A stretch of 64,000 nucleotides of DNA from Cryptomeria japonica (Eukaryota; Streptophyta; Pinopsida; Cupressales; Cupressaceae), in NCBI RefSeq assembly GCF_030272615.1, contig NC_081413.1, forward strand, positions 601,588,709 to 601,652,708, read 5' to 3'. Positions 1 through 10,866 of this stretch are shown piece after piece. How positions within the stretch are numbered: position 1 is the first letter of the stretch; each line of letters starts with the position of its first letter. The notes under the pieces are model-generated. The model was not told where the DNA came from, made no database searches, and saw nothing but the letters and a program-made list of their open reading frames with translations. The position numbers and the translations under genes were made by a program.

Positions 1-510
1 TCATATTCAAGGTTTGGCCTTTTTCACTTTTTCTTTCTAAATCTCATAGAGGTTTCTTTAGTTGGCTTTTAATTGAACTAAATTGTTAACTTTTAACATA
101 GTTTTAATTGTTTTTTCCATTAAGTGTAACAGGGATTTCAAAAGGGCCCAGACCCTTGTACAACCAGAAGAATAAGCATTAAGCACAGCAGAGAAAAAAA
201 AAAACCAAGAGGACCCAAGGCAAGATTACACAAAGCAAAAGCCTACAAACCCAAACAAACAATTAATCCACTTCAGGGTGGTGTAAAGCCAAATTGTTCC
301 AACAATTTTTGTTTGACCATATAGTTTTAATTATTATGTTTTACTTGGAGATTTATTAAAACAATTTCATGTCATTTTACAAAAAAGAAACTAAGCAAAG
401 TAAAATGACTGAATTGCCCTAAGTCAATAAAATAATTAAATCTAAACAATTCATTTTTTAAAAGACCAATGCAATATAATATGTGAAGCTTCAAACTCTT
501 TTAGAGTGAG
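1..510. other. AT-rich intronic or intergenic sequence
   Basis: No open frame, RNA gene or repeat boundary was recognised here. The sequence ends at the target-site duplication TTTAG (511-515) of the first retroelement. If the capping-protein gene described below continues leftwards, this stretch is intron. Confidence 0.5.
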
Positions 511-515
511 TTTAG

Positions 516-695
516 TATTAGAATATTGTAATGTTTTTTTTAATGGTCATCTTAGTCTTCTTAGTCGTCTTTAGTTTATTTAGTTAGTTTCTATTTTCAG
601 CTTCAGTTAACGATTGTTTCTTTTACAAACATCATCTCTTGTAAATTCTTTATATAGAGCTCTCGCTCTATTGTTTATTAACATCGAATTTAACA
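516..695 (+). repeat. 5' LTR of TRIM1
   Basis: It starts TATTAGAATATTG and ends TTTAACA, directly followed by the primer-binding site. It is close to the 3' copy at 7207-7385, with scattered substitutions. A TATA-like TTTATATAGAGC lies at about 649-660. Confidence 0.85.
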
Positions 696-707
696 TGGTA
701 TCGGAGC
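696..707 (+). promoter_or_regulatory. Primer-binding site of TRIM1
   Basis: TGGTATCGGAGC immediately follows the 5' LTR. It matches the plant Copia primer-binding site TGGTATCAGAGC (complementary to the initiator tRNA-Met 3' end) with one change. Confidence 0.8.
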
Positions 708-1948
708 GGACCAATGGGATTTCATAAAATTTAGCGAGAAAAAATTCGTAACCTCCTCTTACCTGGATTTTTTTTTAAAAATTTGCTTTTTTCGATTATT
801 TATAAATCATTAGAGGTCTTGTTGAAATCTTTGCAGAATTTTGTGGGCTCTTTTGGAGCTATAATTCAAATTTTTTGTGAGTTCGGGGACTTGTGTTCGT
901 GGGCAGTTTAAGTGCTGCATTTAAAGATCATGGAGGTTTTCTTCTGTTTTTTCGTGCCCACGGATTTCTAGTTTCTGTTTACAACTATGGTGTTACAATT
1001 TTGCAACCCGCATTTGTATTTTGCATCCTACGACCTAGGGTTTTAGATCCTCTGTACCTGCGGTCTAGGGCTTCATGGAGTCGAGCCTTGTTCAATGTCT
1101 TTATCTCCCTGCAACAATGCGATTAGGGCACGCAATCTGCCTCTTTGTTTGGTCACTTGGAGATGTTCTAATGGGTTTTCATAAAAAAAAATTCCTTTAA
1201 AAATTTTCTGATGAGTTTTCATAAAATTTTCCCTTAAAATTATGATGGGTTTTAATAATTATTTCCCTAAAAAAATTTGGGGAGGGTTTTAATATTTTTA
1301 TCCTTAAAAAAATTTGTTGGGTTTTACCATTTTTCCTCAAAAACAAAGTTTTGTATGTTGATCTGTGTCTCCGATTTTGTCTTGGGTTTTGATCGATTTT
1401 TCACCTCAAAAATCGTGTCTATTCATCTGTAATTCGCGATGTTCACGTGGGATTCTAGGTTTTGCCTTATTTTTTCCTCAAAAATCATGGGTACAAGTGT
1501 TCTTGTCTTAGGGTTTTTACGTTTTTCCAAAAAAACGATGCTTTGTAAACTTTAATTTCTGTGTTTGGCGATTTTTTCTTCAAAAATTGTGGCCTCTTGC
1601 GGTCTGTTTTGGGGCGTCATGCTCATCTGCAAAAGTTTGTGGACGATTTATGTTATCCAAAAGTTCACCAGATTTTGGGAGGGTCAATGCCGAGCTCATC
1701 TCAATGACAGGGTCAGTGGCAAGCTCATGTCACAGAACATTCTGAGAAGAAGGGGGCAGCCTTCTTTTTTTTCTCTGGATAGTGTTGTGAGGTATTCACA
1801 CATCGCCCCATTGCAAATGGGGACCCCCACTTTTTCGCTTTCTAGGTTAGTCATCTTAGCTTAGTTGTTAGTTGTTGTCGAGTCTTTGCTATTAACCTTT
1901 TGTTTTTAGTTGCTCAGAAGTTGATCAAGTCTCCCTCTCAAGAATGAA

Positions 1949-2660
1949 GTGAGGTTCAACACTCCCTTTGCCCAGCCAAAACATAATCCCTTCCACTTCT
2001 CCCAGTCCTGTCAGTGGGTGCCCAAACCCGATCACTCCCATTTCCATTTCGCATCATTACCATCACCATTTTACCATTCCATTTCCACCTCCCCTACCAT
2101 GATTCACTTCCATTTACCATATCCTCTACCCACCTACCATCCTATACTCCATCTATCCTTCCTTCCACCCATCCCCATATCCTAACCTACTTCACCTACA
2201 TAACCTACCTTATATCTCCTAACTTCCACCCCACATCCTTAACCTACCCCTACCACTACCTTTACCTTTACCTCCATTACCCCTTCCATCGCATTCACCT
2301 CCCAACCTTCACCTATACCCTCACCTACCTAACCCTCTTCCCATCCTAGCATAGTCACTCGCTACCCTTCACCTACACTCACACCTACATCCTCTACCCT
2401 CCATCTCACACCCCTTACCCTTATACTTCCCTTAGCCTACCCTTTCCCTTACCTACCGCTCTACCTCCTCCCCTATCCTATCCTAACCCACCTTCCATTT
2501 CTTACCTTTTCCCTTAACTACCACCTTACCCCCTTACCATTTTTTCCACCTTATACCTCCCATTCCATTTTACTCCCCATATATCTTAACTCCTCTCACC
2601 AACCCCTTTTACCTCCTCACCCCACGTATTTCCTACCTTCGTCACCCATACCCCTTATGT
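1949..2660 (+). repeat. Pyrimidine-rich low-complexity tract
   Basis: About 700 bp of almost pure C/T-plus-A sequence built from ACCTACC and CCTTACC-like words. The open frames here are by-products of low G content on this strand and show no protein family. It lies in the upstream part of giant LTR E1. Confidence 0.8.
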
Positions 2661-2680
2661 CTCCCTTCCCTCACAACATT

Positions 2681-2796
2681 TCATATTTCCTTATCCATCC
2701 TTGCCACAGCACATTTTGGGCTCCACTTTAAATTCATTTCATATTTCCTTATACATCCTTGCCACATCACATTTTGGGCTCCACTTTAAATTCAAA
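2681..2796 (+). repeat. 58-bp tandem duplication
   Basis: TCATATTTCCTTATCCATCC at 2681 recurs 58 bp later with few changes, and each copy ends in a GGGCTCCACTTTAAATTC block. Confidence 0.85.
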
Positions 2797-3989
2797 ATGG
2801 AGAATTAAATAAGATTTTTAAGGACTCTCCTGCTGGGCCCCACAAAATCTGAAATGGAGATTTTAAAAGCTTGTTTTAAGGCATAGTATTTCCTTTGACT
2901 TCCTTTACAACCGTAGCCTTGATTGGGCCCCACCAAACTCTAAGGTGAAGGAAAAAGTTTTTAAGACAATTTATTTTTATTTGTTTAAAAGGAAAGCAGC
3001 CACCTCATCATTTCTTTGACCCCTAATATCCCCAGCATGAGCCACAATAAGACACAATGCAAGATGTGGCACCAACAAAAATAAGCAAGCTGGCCTCTGA
3101 AGTGGAAGATGTGTCACATAAACAAAACATTGGGGGGGATTTAAATTCAAAATCAAATCATAAGAAGAGCAGGGCAGGCTCGAATATGATCTACAGCAGA
3201 AGAGTATAAAACTCTCAATTCGAACAAGGCAGAGATAAAGGTAGTTAGCTTCCAGCATGGGAGAAAGGTGAATCAGACTTATTTTGAAGATAATCTCAAT
3301 CATGTTGATGTGAATTTCACTGAGTGTCATCTTTCAGAGTCCAATCTGATGGAAGGTGAAGAATATCAGATTTCGAGTCAGTAGTACCGAGAGATAATTA
3401 ATTTCCAGATTGATAAAGCTAATAATGTTGTTAAGTTTTGTTTGATTCTTCTTAATTGAAATTGTCTTTTTTTTGTTTTCAGGTAAAAAATAAAAGACTC
3501 AGGCAAATCAGAGCAGATCAGACCTAAATGAATTCAGGGTGCAAGATTCAAAGGAAGCAGACCTAATTAGATGCAAACCCTCATTACCATTCAACACTAA
3601 ATATACAATCAGACCTAATTTGAGGTCAATTTCGGCTTGAGATGAAGCAAAAGCAACTTGTTTGAAGCCTAATTCTGTGCTTAATTCAAGGTAGAGACAA
3701 AAGGATCTTAATTTGAATAAAGAAGAGCAGATTGGGGGTATTTTTACAAACCTTGTCCATATCAGATTCAGGTTGGATTTCAGAGATTTATGGGAATAGG
3801 AAACCGGAATTTTACAAGGAAGGATTGAATTCAACACAATCTGGGACAATTTCATCAAGCACAATTGCTTGTGCAAATGAGGACAAAATCACCGGTTATC
3901 CTGAGACCTGAGCAATATTGGATGATTGGCATGCAGATTGGAAACAAGGGCTGAATCACAGAAGTTTGCCGCACTTCATGTACTTGGTG

Positions 3990-5745
3990 AGAGGAGCGAA
4001 CTTCACCTCCAAACCCTCGAGAGGTTCACTTCATGTTTGAGCATGAGTAAGCGAACTTCATGAATGCAAGGATATAAGCAAACTTCAAGTCTTGATGGAT
4101 ATAAGCGACTTCACAAACTGAAACAGAAGAGTATATTTCACAAATTGGAGGATATGAGCGCACTTCAGCACTTCACAAATCACCACAGATGAGCGCACTT
4201 CAGCACCTCACAAATAGGAAGGGATGAGCGAATTTTATGAACATGTTAAATGGGCGACTTCATGACTTGCAAGTTTGGAGCGAACTTCATGACTTTGCAA
4301 ATTGGAGCGAATTTCCCACTTCATGACTTCATGTTTTGGAGCGAATTTCATACTTCATGAGTTGCAAGTTTGGAGCGAACTTCATGAGTTCAGCATTTGG
4401 AGCAAATCTCCTACTTCATAAGTTCAGCATTTGGAGCAAATTTCCTACTTCACAAGTCAAGGAAATGGAGCGAATTTCAAGCAAACTTCATGACTTGCAT
4501 ATTTGAAGCGAACTTCATGAATGAGAAAATTGGAGTGAATTTCACCTTCAAAGCTTCATGAGCGAAATGAAAGATAAAGAAATGAAGGAAATTTGGGACC
4601 ACTTACTTCATGTTCAAGCATTCACAAGCGAACTTCATGACTTAGCATCTTGGAGCGAATTTCATGACTTCACCTTTTGGAGCAAACTTTACAAAATAAA
4701 ATTCATGAATCAATGAAATGGAGCGAACTTTATACAAAATGCACTTCATGAGTTAGCGAAATGGAGCGAAATTCATGATCAAAGGTAGAAGAGCGAATTC
4801 AAGTGTATTGAGAAGAATGAGTGTCCTTCATGAGTTTCAAAATCAGAGTGACTTCATGACTTAGAAGATTGGAGCAAACTTCATGTTTGGAAGAGACAAG
4901 CAAGGTGATTGAAATAAGACTTCATGTTAGAGTGGATTTCAAATGTACTTCATGAACTGACAAATTGGAGCGAATTTCCTACTTTCATGACTTCATGTTT
5001 TGGAGTGAATTTTATACTTCATGAGTTGCAAGTTTGGAGCGAACTTCATGACTTTGCAAATTGGAGCGAATTTCATACTTCATGACTTTGCATTTTGGAG
5101 CAAATTTCATACTCCATGAGTTGCAAGTTTGGAGCAAACTTCATGAGTTCAGCATTTGGAGTGAATTTCCTACTTCATGAATTCAACAATTGGAGCGAAT
5201 TTCCTACTTCATGACTTCACCTTTTGGAGCGAACTTTACAAAATCCACTTCATGAGTTAGAGGTTGAGAGCAAATTTCATGATTTAACAAAATGGAGCGA
5301 ATTCCCTATGAAGGTGAACTCCATGAATTCATAATTTGGGCGAATTGTATGTTCGAGAGATTTTAAGAGAACTTCATGAGTTCAAGGTTTGAAGCGAACT
5401 TCATGAGTTCAAGGTTTGGAGCGAACTTCAAGAATTGAAGATTTGGAGCGAATTTCTACAAAGGTGAACTTCATGACTTAGAAGATTGGAACGAATTGAT
5501 TGAAACAAGCTTCACGTGCACACCATCTAGAGCAATCTTCATCTTCAAGCATACATAAGCGAATCTCAGCTTCATGTTCAAACCTACATGAGCAAATCTC
5601 AACTTCATGAATTAGCATGCATGAGCGAATTTCATATTGAACTTCACAAACTCAACATGCAAGAGTGAACTTCATGAATGGACAGAGGGGAGTGAACTTC
5701 ATGTTCTGAGTTGCAAAAGCAAATTTCAAGAATGAAAGTAAATTC
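3990..5745 (+). repeat. Tandem array of GAGCGAACTTCATGA units in E1
   Basis: Several dozen imperfect copies of a unit with core GAGCGAA(C/T)TTCATGA, usually followed by a 5-15 bp variable linker such as CTTGCAAATTTG. Spacing ranges from about 20 to 45 bp. It occupies the same relative position as the AAGTCCGCC array in E2 and the CCGAGTTTCC array in E3, but the unit sequence differs. It is neither CRISPR nor coding: linkers vary, stops occur in all frames and the repeats are degenerate. Confidence 0.85.
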
Positions 5746-6183
5746 AAAGGCAAGACGAGGGCAACTTAATGAACATCAAGGGTGGAATAAACTTCAAAAA
5801 CTCCTCTCCAAGGAGCACAAAAACAACTTTCATTGCAAGACCTACTTCGAGCATGATCGAGGGAGCAAATAGTTTCAAAAGAGTTAATCAAAGTTTGCTT
5901 CTCATCATCATCATCGCATTGAGCAATTGAATAATGTTGAGTATCAAGAGATATCTCTCAACATCCCTTCATGATGATGAATCAAATCAAGTTTACAAGT
6001 GCAAGATTGAGGTGGCAGCCCAGTCATCCCTTCCACCAATCCAAGGGGTCCACATCAACATGTCCAAGTTCAATGAATCAAGCTCATATATGAAGGCACA
6101 AACTCCAATGTAACTACCCTCAAAATCTATTGGTCCACATTCTCTGAATGTAATTCTCTCATTGGCTAAGAGTTTGTTGTAAC

Positions 6184-6201
6184 AAACCCTAATTAGGGTT
6201 T
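6184..6201 (+). promoter_or_regulatory. Palindromic telo-box in E1 promoter
   Basis: AAACCCTAATTAGGGTTT is a perfect 18-bp palindrome made of two inverted telo-box motifs (AAACCCTAA). Telo-boxes are known plant cis elements bound by Myb-like telomere-repeat proteins. It sits about 80 bp upstream of a TATA box, as in E2. Confidence 0.65.
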
Positions 6202-6262
6202 CATTGTAAAATCTTGGCCATTGATGGAGATTCAATCCAAGTCGTTCATTGTAAATGAGCTC

Positions 6263-6270
6263 TCTATATA
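6263..6270 (+). promoter_or_regulatory. TATA box of E1
   Basis: CTCTATATAAAGCTC is a near-consensus plant TATA box in the 3' part of the giant LTR, so transcription would start about 0.9 kb before the LTR end. The matching element in E2 is ACTATATAGAG at about 14028. Confidence 0.55.
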
Positions 6271-7197
6271 AAGCTCAAGATCTTCATTTGTAAAGGTTAA
6301 TCGTTAATAGTGCTAGAATAGTTAGCTAATAGTTGATATCAATAGAAGAATAGATAGTTTTCGAAGAATAGAATATCAATTAGAGTAGAGTAGGAGGAGA
6401 AGGCAGAAATTGTTGCCTAAGTTGTAAATGAATTCGATTTTCATTGAAGTTATGGTGAAGTGTGTTGTTTCTTTACAATGTGCATGGTTTCTTGTTGGAT
6501 CTTCATATTAAATGATAAATAAATTAGACTGAATGGAGGGATTTGTTGAATGTATTCATGTGGAATCCACTTAGTCCATACCACTAGCCTCTTATTGATT
6601 GTAAGTATGCCTTGTGTGGTCAACTGGAATGATATCAGCTTAACTTTGAATCGGTCTACACTCATTGCTTATGCATTAACTTGAATGGTGATCAATTGTT
6701 GATGGTATTGATTCGAATATCTTTGAAATATCCTTGGAAGATTGCACTGAGTTTGTGTCAAATTGTTCAAGTTGATGGTGAGACCTTGCCCAATAGGATT
6801 CCGCATAATCATTCATCCATCTTCTCACATTCTAGACCTTAGAGTAGACTTTCTCAACCCCTCATCTTTTGCCCTTTTTTCAAACTCTAGTTAGTTTAGG
6901 ATCAAAAACATCACCATATTGTAACATCAGATAATCTAAGTTCCAGCAAATCAAGCATTCGGTGATTCAAATGTAAGCCCCCTTGTGATTCCAACATAAT
7001 CACATCAACCAACGGAGCTTATCCACACGTAGTGTCCCTGCATTCATGAACCTTGGAGTCTTCTCGAATGATCCTTAAGCTAATCTTCAACATCTAAGAG
7101 ATTTTGTTCAAGACAAGATAAGATACTTTAGGTATTTTATTTTGTGTTTGCATGTGCCTAAAAAACACATCAATAGATAATTAGACTGGTGGCCATT

Positions 7198-7206
7198 AAG
7201 GGAGGG
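7198..7206 (+). promoter_or_regulatory. Polypurine tract of TRIM1
   Basis: AAGGGAGGG lies directly before the 3' LTR. The surrounding GCCATTAAGGGAGGGTATTA is nearly the same as at 26690, at 28392 (minus strand) and before the 3' LTR of the Copia element at 55398. Confidence 0.75.
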
Positions 7207-7385
7207 TATTAAAATATTGTAATGTTTCTTTAATGGTCATCTTAGTCTTCTTCGACATCTTTAGTTTATTTAGTTAGTTTCTATTTTCAGCTTTTGTTAA
7301 CGATTGTTTCTTTTAGAAACATCGTCTCTTGTAAATTCTTTAAATAGAGCTCTCACTCTATTGTTTAATAACATCGATTTTAACA
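7207..7385 (+). repeat. 3' LTR of TRIM1
   Basis: It starts TATTAAAATATTG, ends TTTTAACA, and is followed by the TTTAG duplication at 7386-7390. It pairs with 516-695. Confidence 0.85.
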
Positions 7386-7390
7386 TTTAG

Positions 7391-8398
7391 GACATGGTTC
7401 TTAATGAAGGCAATAAAGATTGCCATTTACTTTCTTACCTTTGTCAACTCAATTAATAATTTAATAGTATTTACTGGTCACCTTCTTCTAATGAGCACTT
7501 GTTGAATGTACACATGTTCTTTAATGATTCTTCAATTTGAACAAACACATTGTTAACTCTTATAATAACATTCTATAGCATTAACGTACAACTTCTAATT
7601 GTTTTAGTATTTATGAACCTTCTCTGTTGAATTGTGTCCTGAGGACATTGTTAAAAAATTGTTTAATAATTGAACTAGTTTGATCCTACTGCAGAAACAA
7701 TCTTAAGTGTTATAGAAGGGGTTCAATTCTTCACCAATTATAGCAGGTGGGCAAAAAACAGCTTCGTAGACCACAAAACATCATCAATCCTATTAATCAT
7801 CACAAACTTAATAGAGGATCCCGTGGGTGAGTTAGCAAAAGTCGTATTTGCAAATTTATTTAATATGAATACATCACCCAAATCTCTCCATTTCACTCAT
7901 AGAAACATCATGTATAGAATGCATTTCTTCTAACACGAGGACAGTCGTGTGCCAACTCTTCCCAAAACGGACATTTCACCTCATGTGCCTTGGCACCTTC
8001 ATACCTTGATATGGTTTGAATAAGTGAGGTGATCAACAAAGAATTTTACGTGCTAAGAGATAATTAAATCACCAATAACCACTTACTAGTTTCAAACAAC
8101 ACCAAAGTAGGTAAAAATGTTGCATTTCTACACCATTGAAATCACCTTTCTTCTACAACCTTTTGATTTATCTCTTTTACAAGTTAATATGCATGAACCT
8201 AAAACTTCCAGTCTAGAGCTATTGAGTCAAATTACTACCTTTGGAGCTTTAACTACATAATCTTAATAAATAACAGTTATCTTTTATCCAAGAGTGAGGT
8301 TTTGTTATTGAGTTCAAACGGTAGCTTGAAGAAGATTTCCTTCACGTGGTATCCATGCCAATAAATCCTTTTCCCAAACACACTGCTTTCTAGTGTGG
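7391..8398. other. Unannotated sequence between retroelements
   Basis: About 1 kb with no intact open frame. A minus-strand stretch near 7930-7985 could be read as a decayed cysteine/histidine-rich peptide, but no family can be named. It is probably intron or decayed transposon. Confidence 0.4.
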
Positions 8399-9059
8399 GT
8401 AACTGTTGTGACCTTTTTCACACCTCACCCCATTGATGATGGGGACCCTCTCCTTTCCTGCTTTCTAGGGTTTTTGTTAGTGCCTCGTGGCCTTCCACTT
8501 CACTTCTGCTCAGTTCTATCAAGTTTTGAACGGTTTGAGTCCTAAAGATTGAAAGTCAGTTTGTGCAAACCAAGTGATAACAGAGTCTAGAGTCTCTAGA
8601 CACCATCAAAGTGCCTAGAAAGGCCAAAGGACAAAGAACGCAATTGATTTGAACAAATTTGGACAACTTTCTATTTTTAGAAAGTTTGCTTTTTTGTTTT
8701 TTTCTATTTTTTAGGAAGTTTTGTTTTTGGTATTTTTAGCCTGATCCCCGGTATGGCTATTTTTAGAAAGTTTTCCCTATTTTTTAGGGATGTCTACTTT
8801 TTGCTTTTTCGGAGTGGGGACCTAGGGTTTGCATTGGTACCATTGACATGCATCGATCGCGATCAAAGATTTCCAAGTTTTGACCCAAAAAGCTAGTTCC
8901 TACATTTTAGGGGTCATGACGCTTCGGATGCTTTACCCAAGTTTGGATTTCAAATATCATTCTAAATCTGGCGAAAATTGGTGAAATTATCAAATTTTGA
9001 AGTTTTTCAAATTTTTCTCAAAGTGTGGCTAATCAATGTTTGATGGCGAATGTTATGAC

Positions 9060-9850
9060 AGGAAAGATCAAAAGTCCACCCATGGTGGAGAAGGTGCCTA
9101 AGTCTCTCAAAGTCCGCCTTGATATGTGGTGCCTGAGATGGCAAAAGTCCGCCCTACCTTGCCTTGCACAAGACTCCAAAAAGTCTGCCCAAGAAGAAGC
9201 CAAGGTCATGAACTTCAAAACTCTACCCTCCTTAGTGCCTAGGAAGCCAAAAGTCCGCCCAAGGTAAGGTATCAAAAGTCCGCCATGGATGAGATGCATG
9301 AAAGTCTGCCTTAAGGAGATGGTGTGTGGGAAGTGGACATGAGAAAGTCCACCCTCCAAAGTTCCCAAGAGGTAAAAAGTCTGCCCAAGGTGGTTAACTC
9401 CAAAGTCCACCTTGAAAGATATGTAAAATGGTTCCTAAGTTGGAAGAAGTCCGCCCCTCCAAAGGTGAATAATGATCATAAAGTCCGCCCTATGAGTGAT
9501 GGAGAAGGTCTAAGAGAACAAGTAAAATCCGCCTTACAACTTGTGGAAGTTGAAGTGAATGAAGCATGGTCATGGTCTCCAAAAGTCCACCTTAAGGAGA
9601 TGGTGAGTGGGAAGTGGACATGAGAAAGTCCGCCCTCCAAAGACTAGTGAAGGGAAACAAAGTCTGCCATCCATGAGCAAGTTATGAGATAAAGGAAGTC
9701 TGCCCTTCATATGCTGGTACTATTAAGTCCACCCAATCTGCAAGGTGGGTGCAAGCAAAGGTTTCAATGAAGTTTGCCTTGGTGGTGAGCCATCAAATTC
9801 ATCAAGTCCACCCTAAGACATATCACTTGGCGCCTAAACTTAACAAAGTT
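9060..9850 (+). repeat. Tandem array of AAGTCCGCC units in E2
   Basis: About twenty copies of AAAGT(C/T)(C/T)(G/A)CC(C/T) separated by 15-40 bp linkers, often with GGTG or AAGG. Frames are intermittently open only because the repeat lacks stops. It is the positional counterpart of the E1 array. Confidence 0.85.
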
Positions 9851-10866
9851 CCCCTAAGGATATGTAGATGAGACAAACAAGCAAGTCGACACATATTTTG
9901 AAAAATGGAATATTCCTTAAGTGATGTCAGCGAGACTTTAAGATAGGATTCGAACTAGGAATCAAATCAGAAAGTTTTGAAAAGAGATGTTTGCAGATCA
10001 AGTTCGAATATGAACTGAAGACTGAATTAGAAACTTGCATTTGTGAAGTGAGATGAAAGATTCGAACTGCAAAAGGATGACTATGCAACTTAAAGCTGAA
10101 TTAGAAACTTTCTTCATAAGCGTTGAAGATTGAAATTGAATTAGAAACAGATTTTAGAGAGGATCTGCATGTTTCTAATTATGAAATTCAACTTCAATAC
10201 AAATAAGGCATTCTTTCCTTCATTATTTTTCACAAGAGTTTGAACTTTCAAGGTGTTGAGAGCAAAGTTAAGAGACATTCTTGCAGGTTGAAGGATATTT
10301 CTGCAGATTGAACATATTTTTGGAAAAGTTAAAAGCATTAAGTATCATTTTCAACCTTATTCCCCCACAACATACGCAGATTTTGGAGATAAACCAGCTG
10401 ATAGGAGGCAGATCTATCGAAATTTCTGAGTTTTTGAAAGTTCCTTTTATCTTCTTGTCTTTTTCTTCTCATTCTACCAAAGGTGAAGTTAGTTTTGAAG
10501 GCAGATTTATTGAATTTTCTGAGTTCTTTATTGGCAGATTCCAAAGGTTTTACCCAAATTTTCAATAAGAAAGATCATGCTAATTTGACTATTCCTTTCT
10601 TCTTTCTTATTTTCTGCCTATCCAAGCAAGGTTGAATGAGGTCTTCCAAGTTATTTCAAGTTTAAAATCAGAATTTGATATTCTCTAGGTTTTCACATAT
10701 TCTTCAGAATTCTCAGAATACCTACATGTGAAAACATCATTTTTATGACTAAGTGTCGAGAGCAAAGTGAAAATACCAACCACTTAGCCACCAAACTCAA
10801 ATTACGCTTAAAAGTATAAATTTTAACTTAAGTTGGTTTGATTATTTTGCAGATCTCGCAGCTAAG

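Larger units (their letters stand above)
1783..7172 (+). mobile_element. Giant solo LTR, copy E1 (5.39 kb), inserted in TRIM1
   Basis: It starts TGTTGTGAGG and ends AACACATCA, giving short inverted ends (TGTTGTG against TGATGTG). The bases ATAG border both sides (1779-1782 and 7173-7176), consistent with a target duplication that lost one base (GATAG on the left). In order it contains a pyrimidine-rich tract, a 58-bp duplication, a 1.7-kb tandem array, a palindromic telo-box (6184), a TATA box (6264), and a conserved terminal block with GGAAGATTGCACTG at about 6737. The same order occurs in E2 (8404-14759) and partly in E3 (about 17.2-22.2 kb). No second LTR copy lies inside, so it reads as a solo LTR. 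Unlike E2, no long open frame is found between array and promoter. Alternative: a single-unit element without LTR repeats; the TG...CA ends and short duplication favour an LTR. Confidence 0.65.
516..7385 (+). mobile_element. Small non-autonomous Copia-like LTR element (TRIM1), split by a giant LTR
   Basis: LTRs of 180 and 179 bp (516-695, 7207-7385) flank an internal region with an initiator-methionine-tRNA-type primer-binding site (696) and a polypurine tract (7198-7206). The target-site duplication TTTAG is perfect (511-515 and 7386-7390). Without the 5.39-kb insertion at 1783-7172 the element is about 1.48 kb. Its internal part has no gag or pol; it begins with several rough repeats of a TGGGTTTT..TTCCTTAAAA unit (1168-1340). 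The internal end, with a GGGGGCAGCCTTCT block at about 1754, is shared with the minus-strand element at 28164-29290, so the two belong to one family. LTR ends are TA...CA, not the usual TG...CA. Size and lack of coding sequence fit a terminal-repeat retrotransposon in miniature, moved in trans. Confidence 0.85.

Noticed and set aside
1949-2349. Two overlapping plus-strand open frames
   Set aside because: They translate to S/H/P/T-rich low-complexity peptides from a pyrimidine tract.
3990-5745. CRISPR-like regular repeat
   Set aside because: Units are degenerate, spacing varies and linkers are themselves repetitive. The context is a plant LTR.
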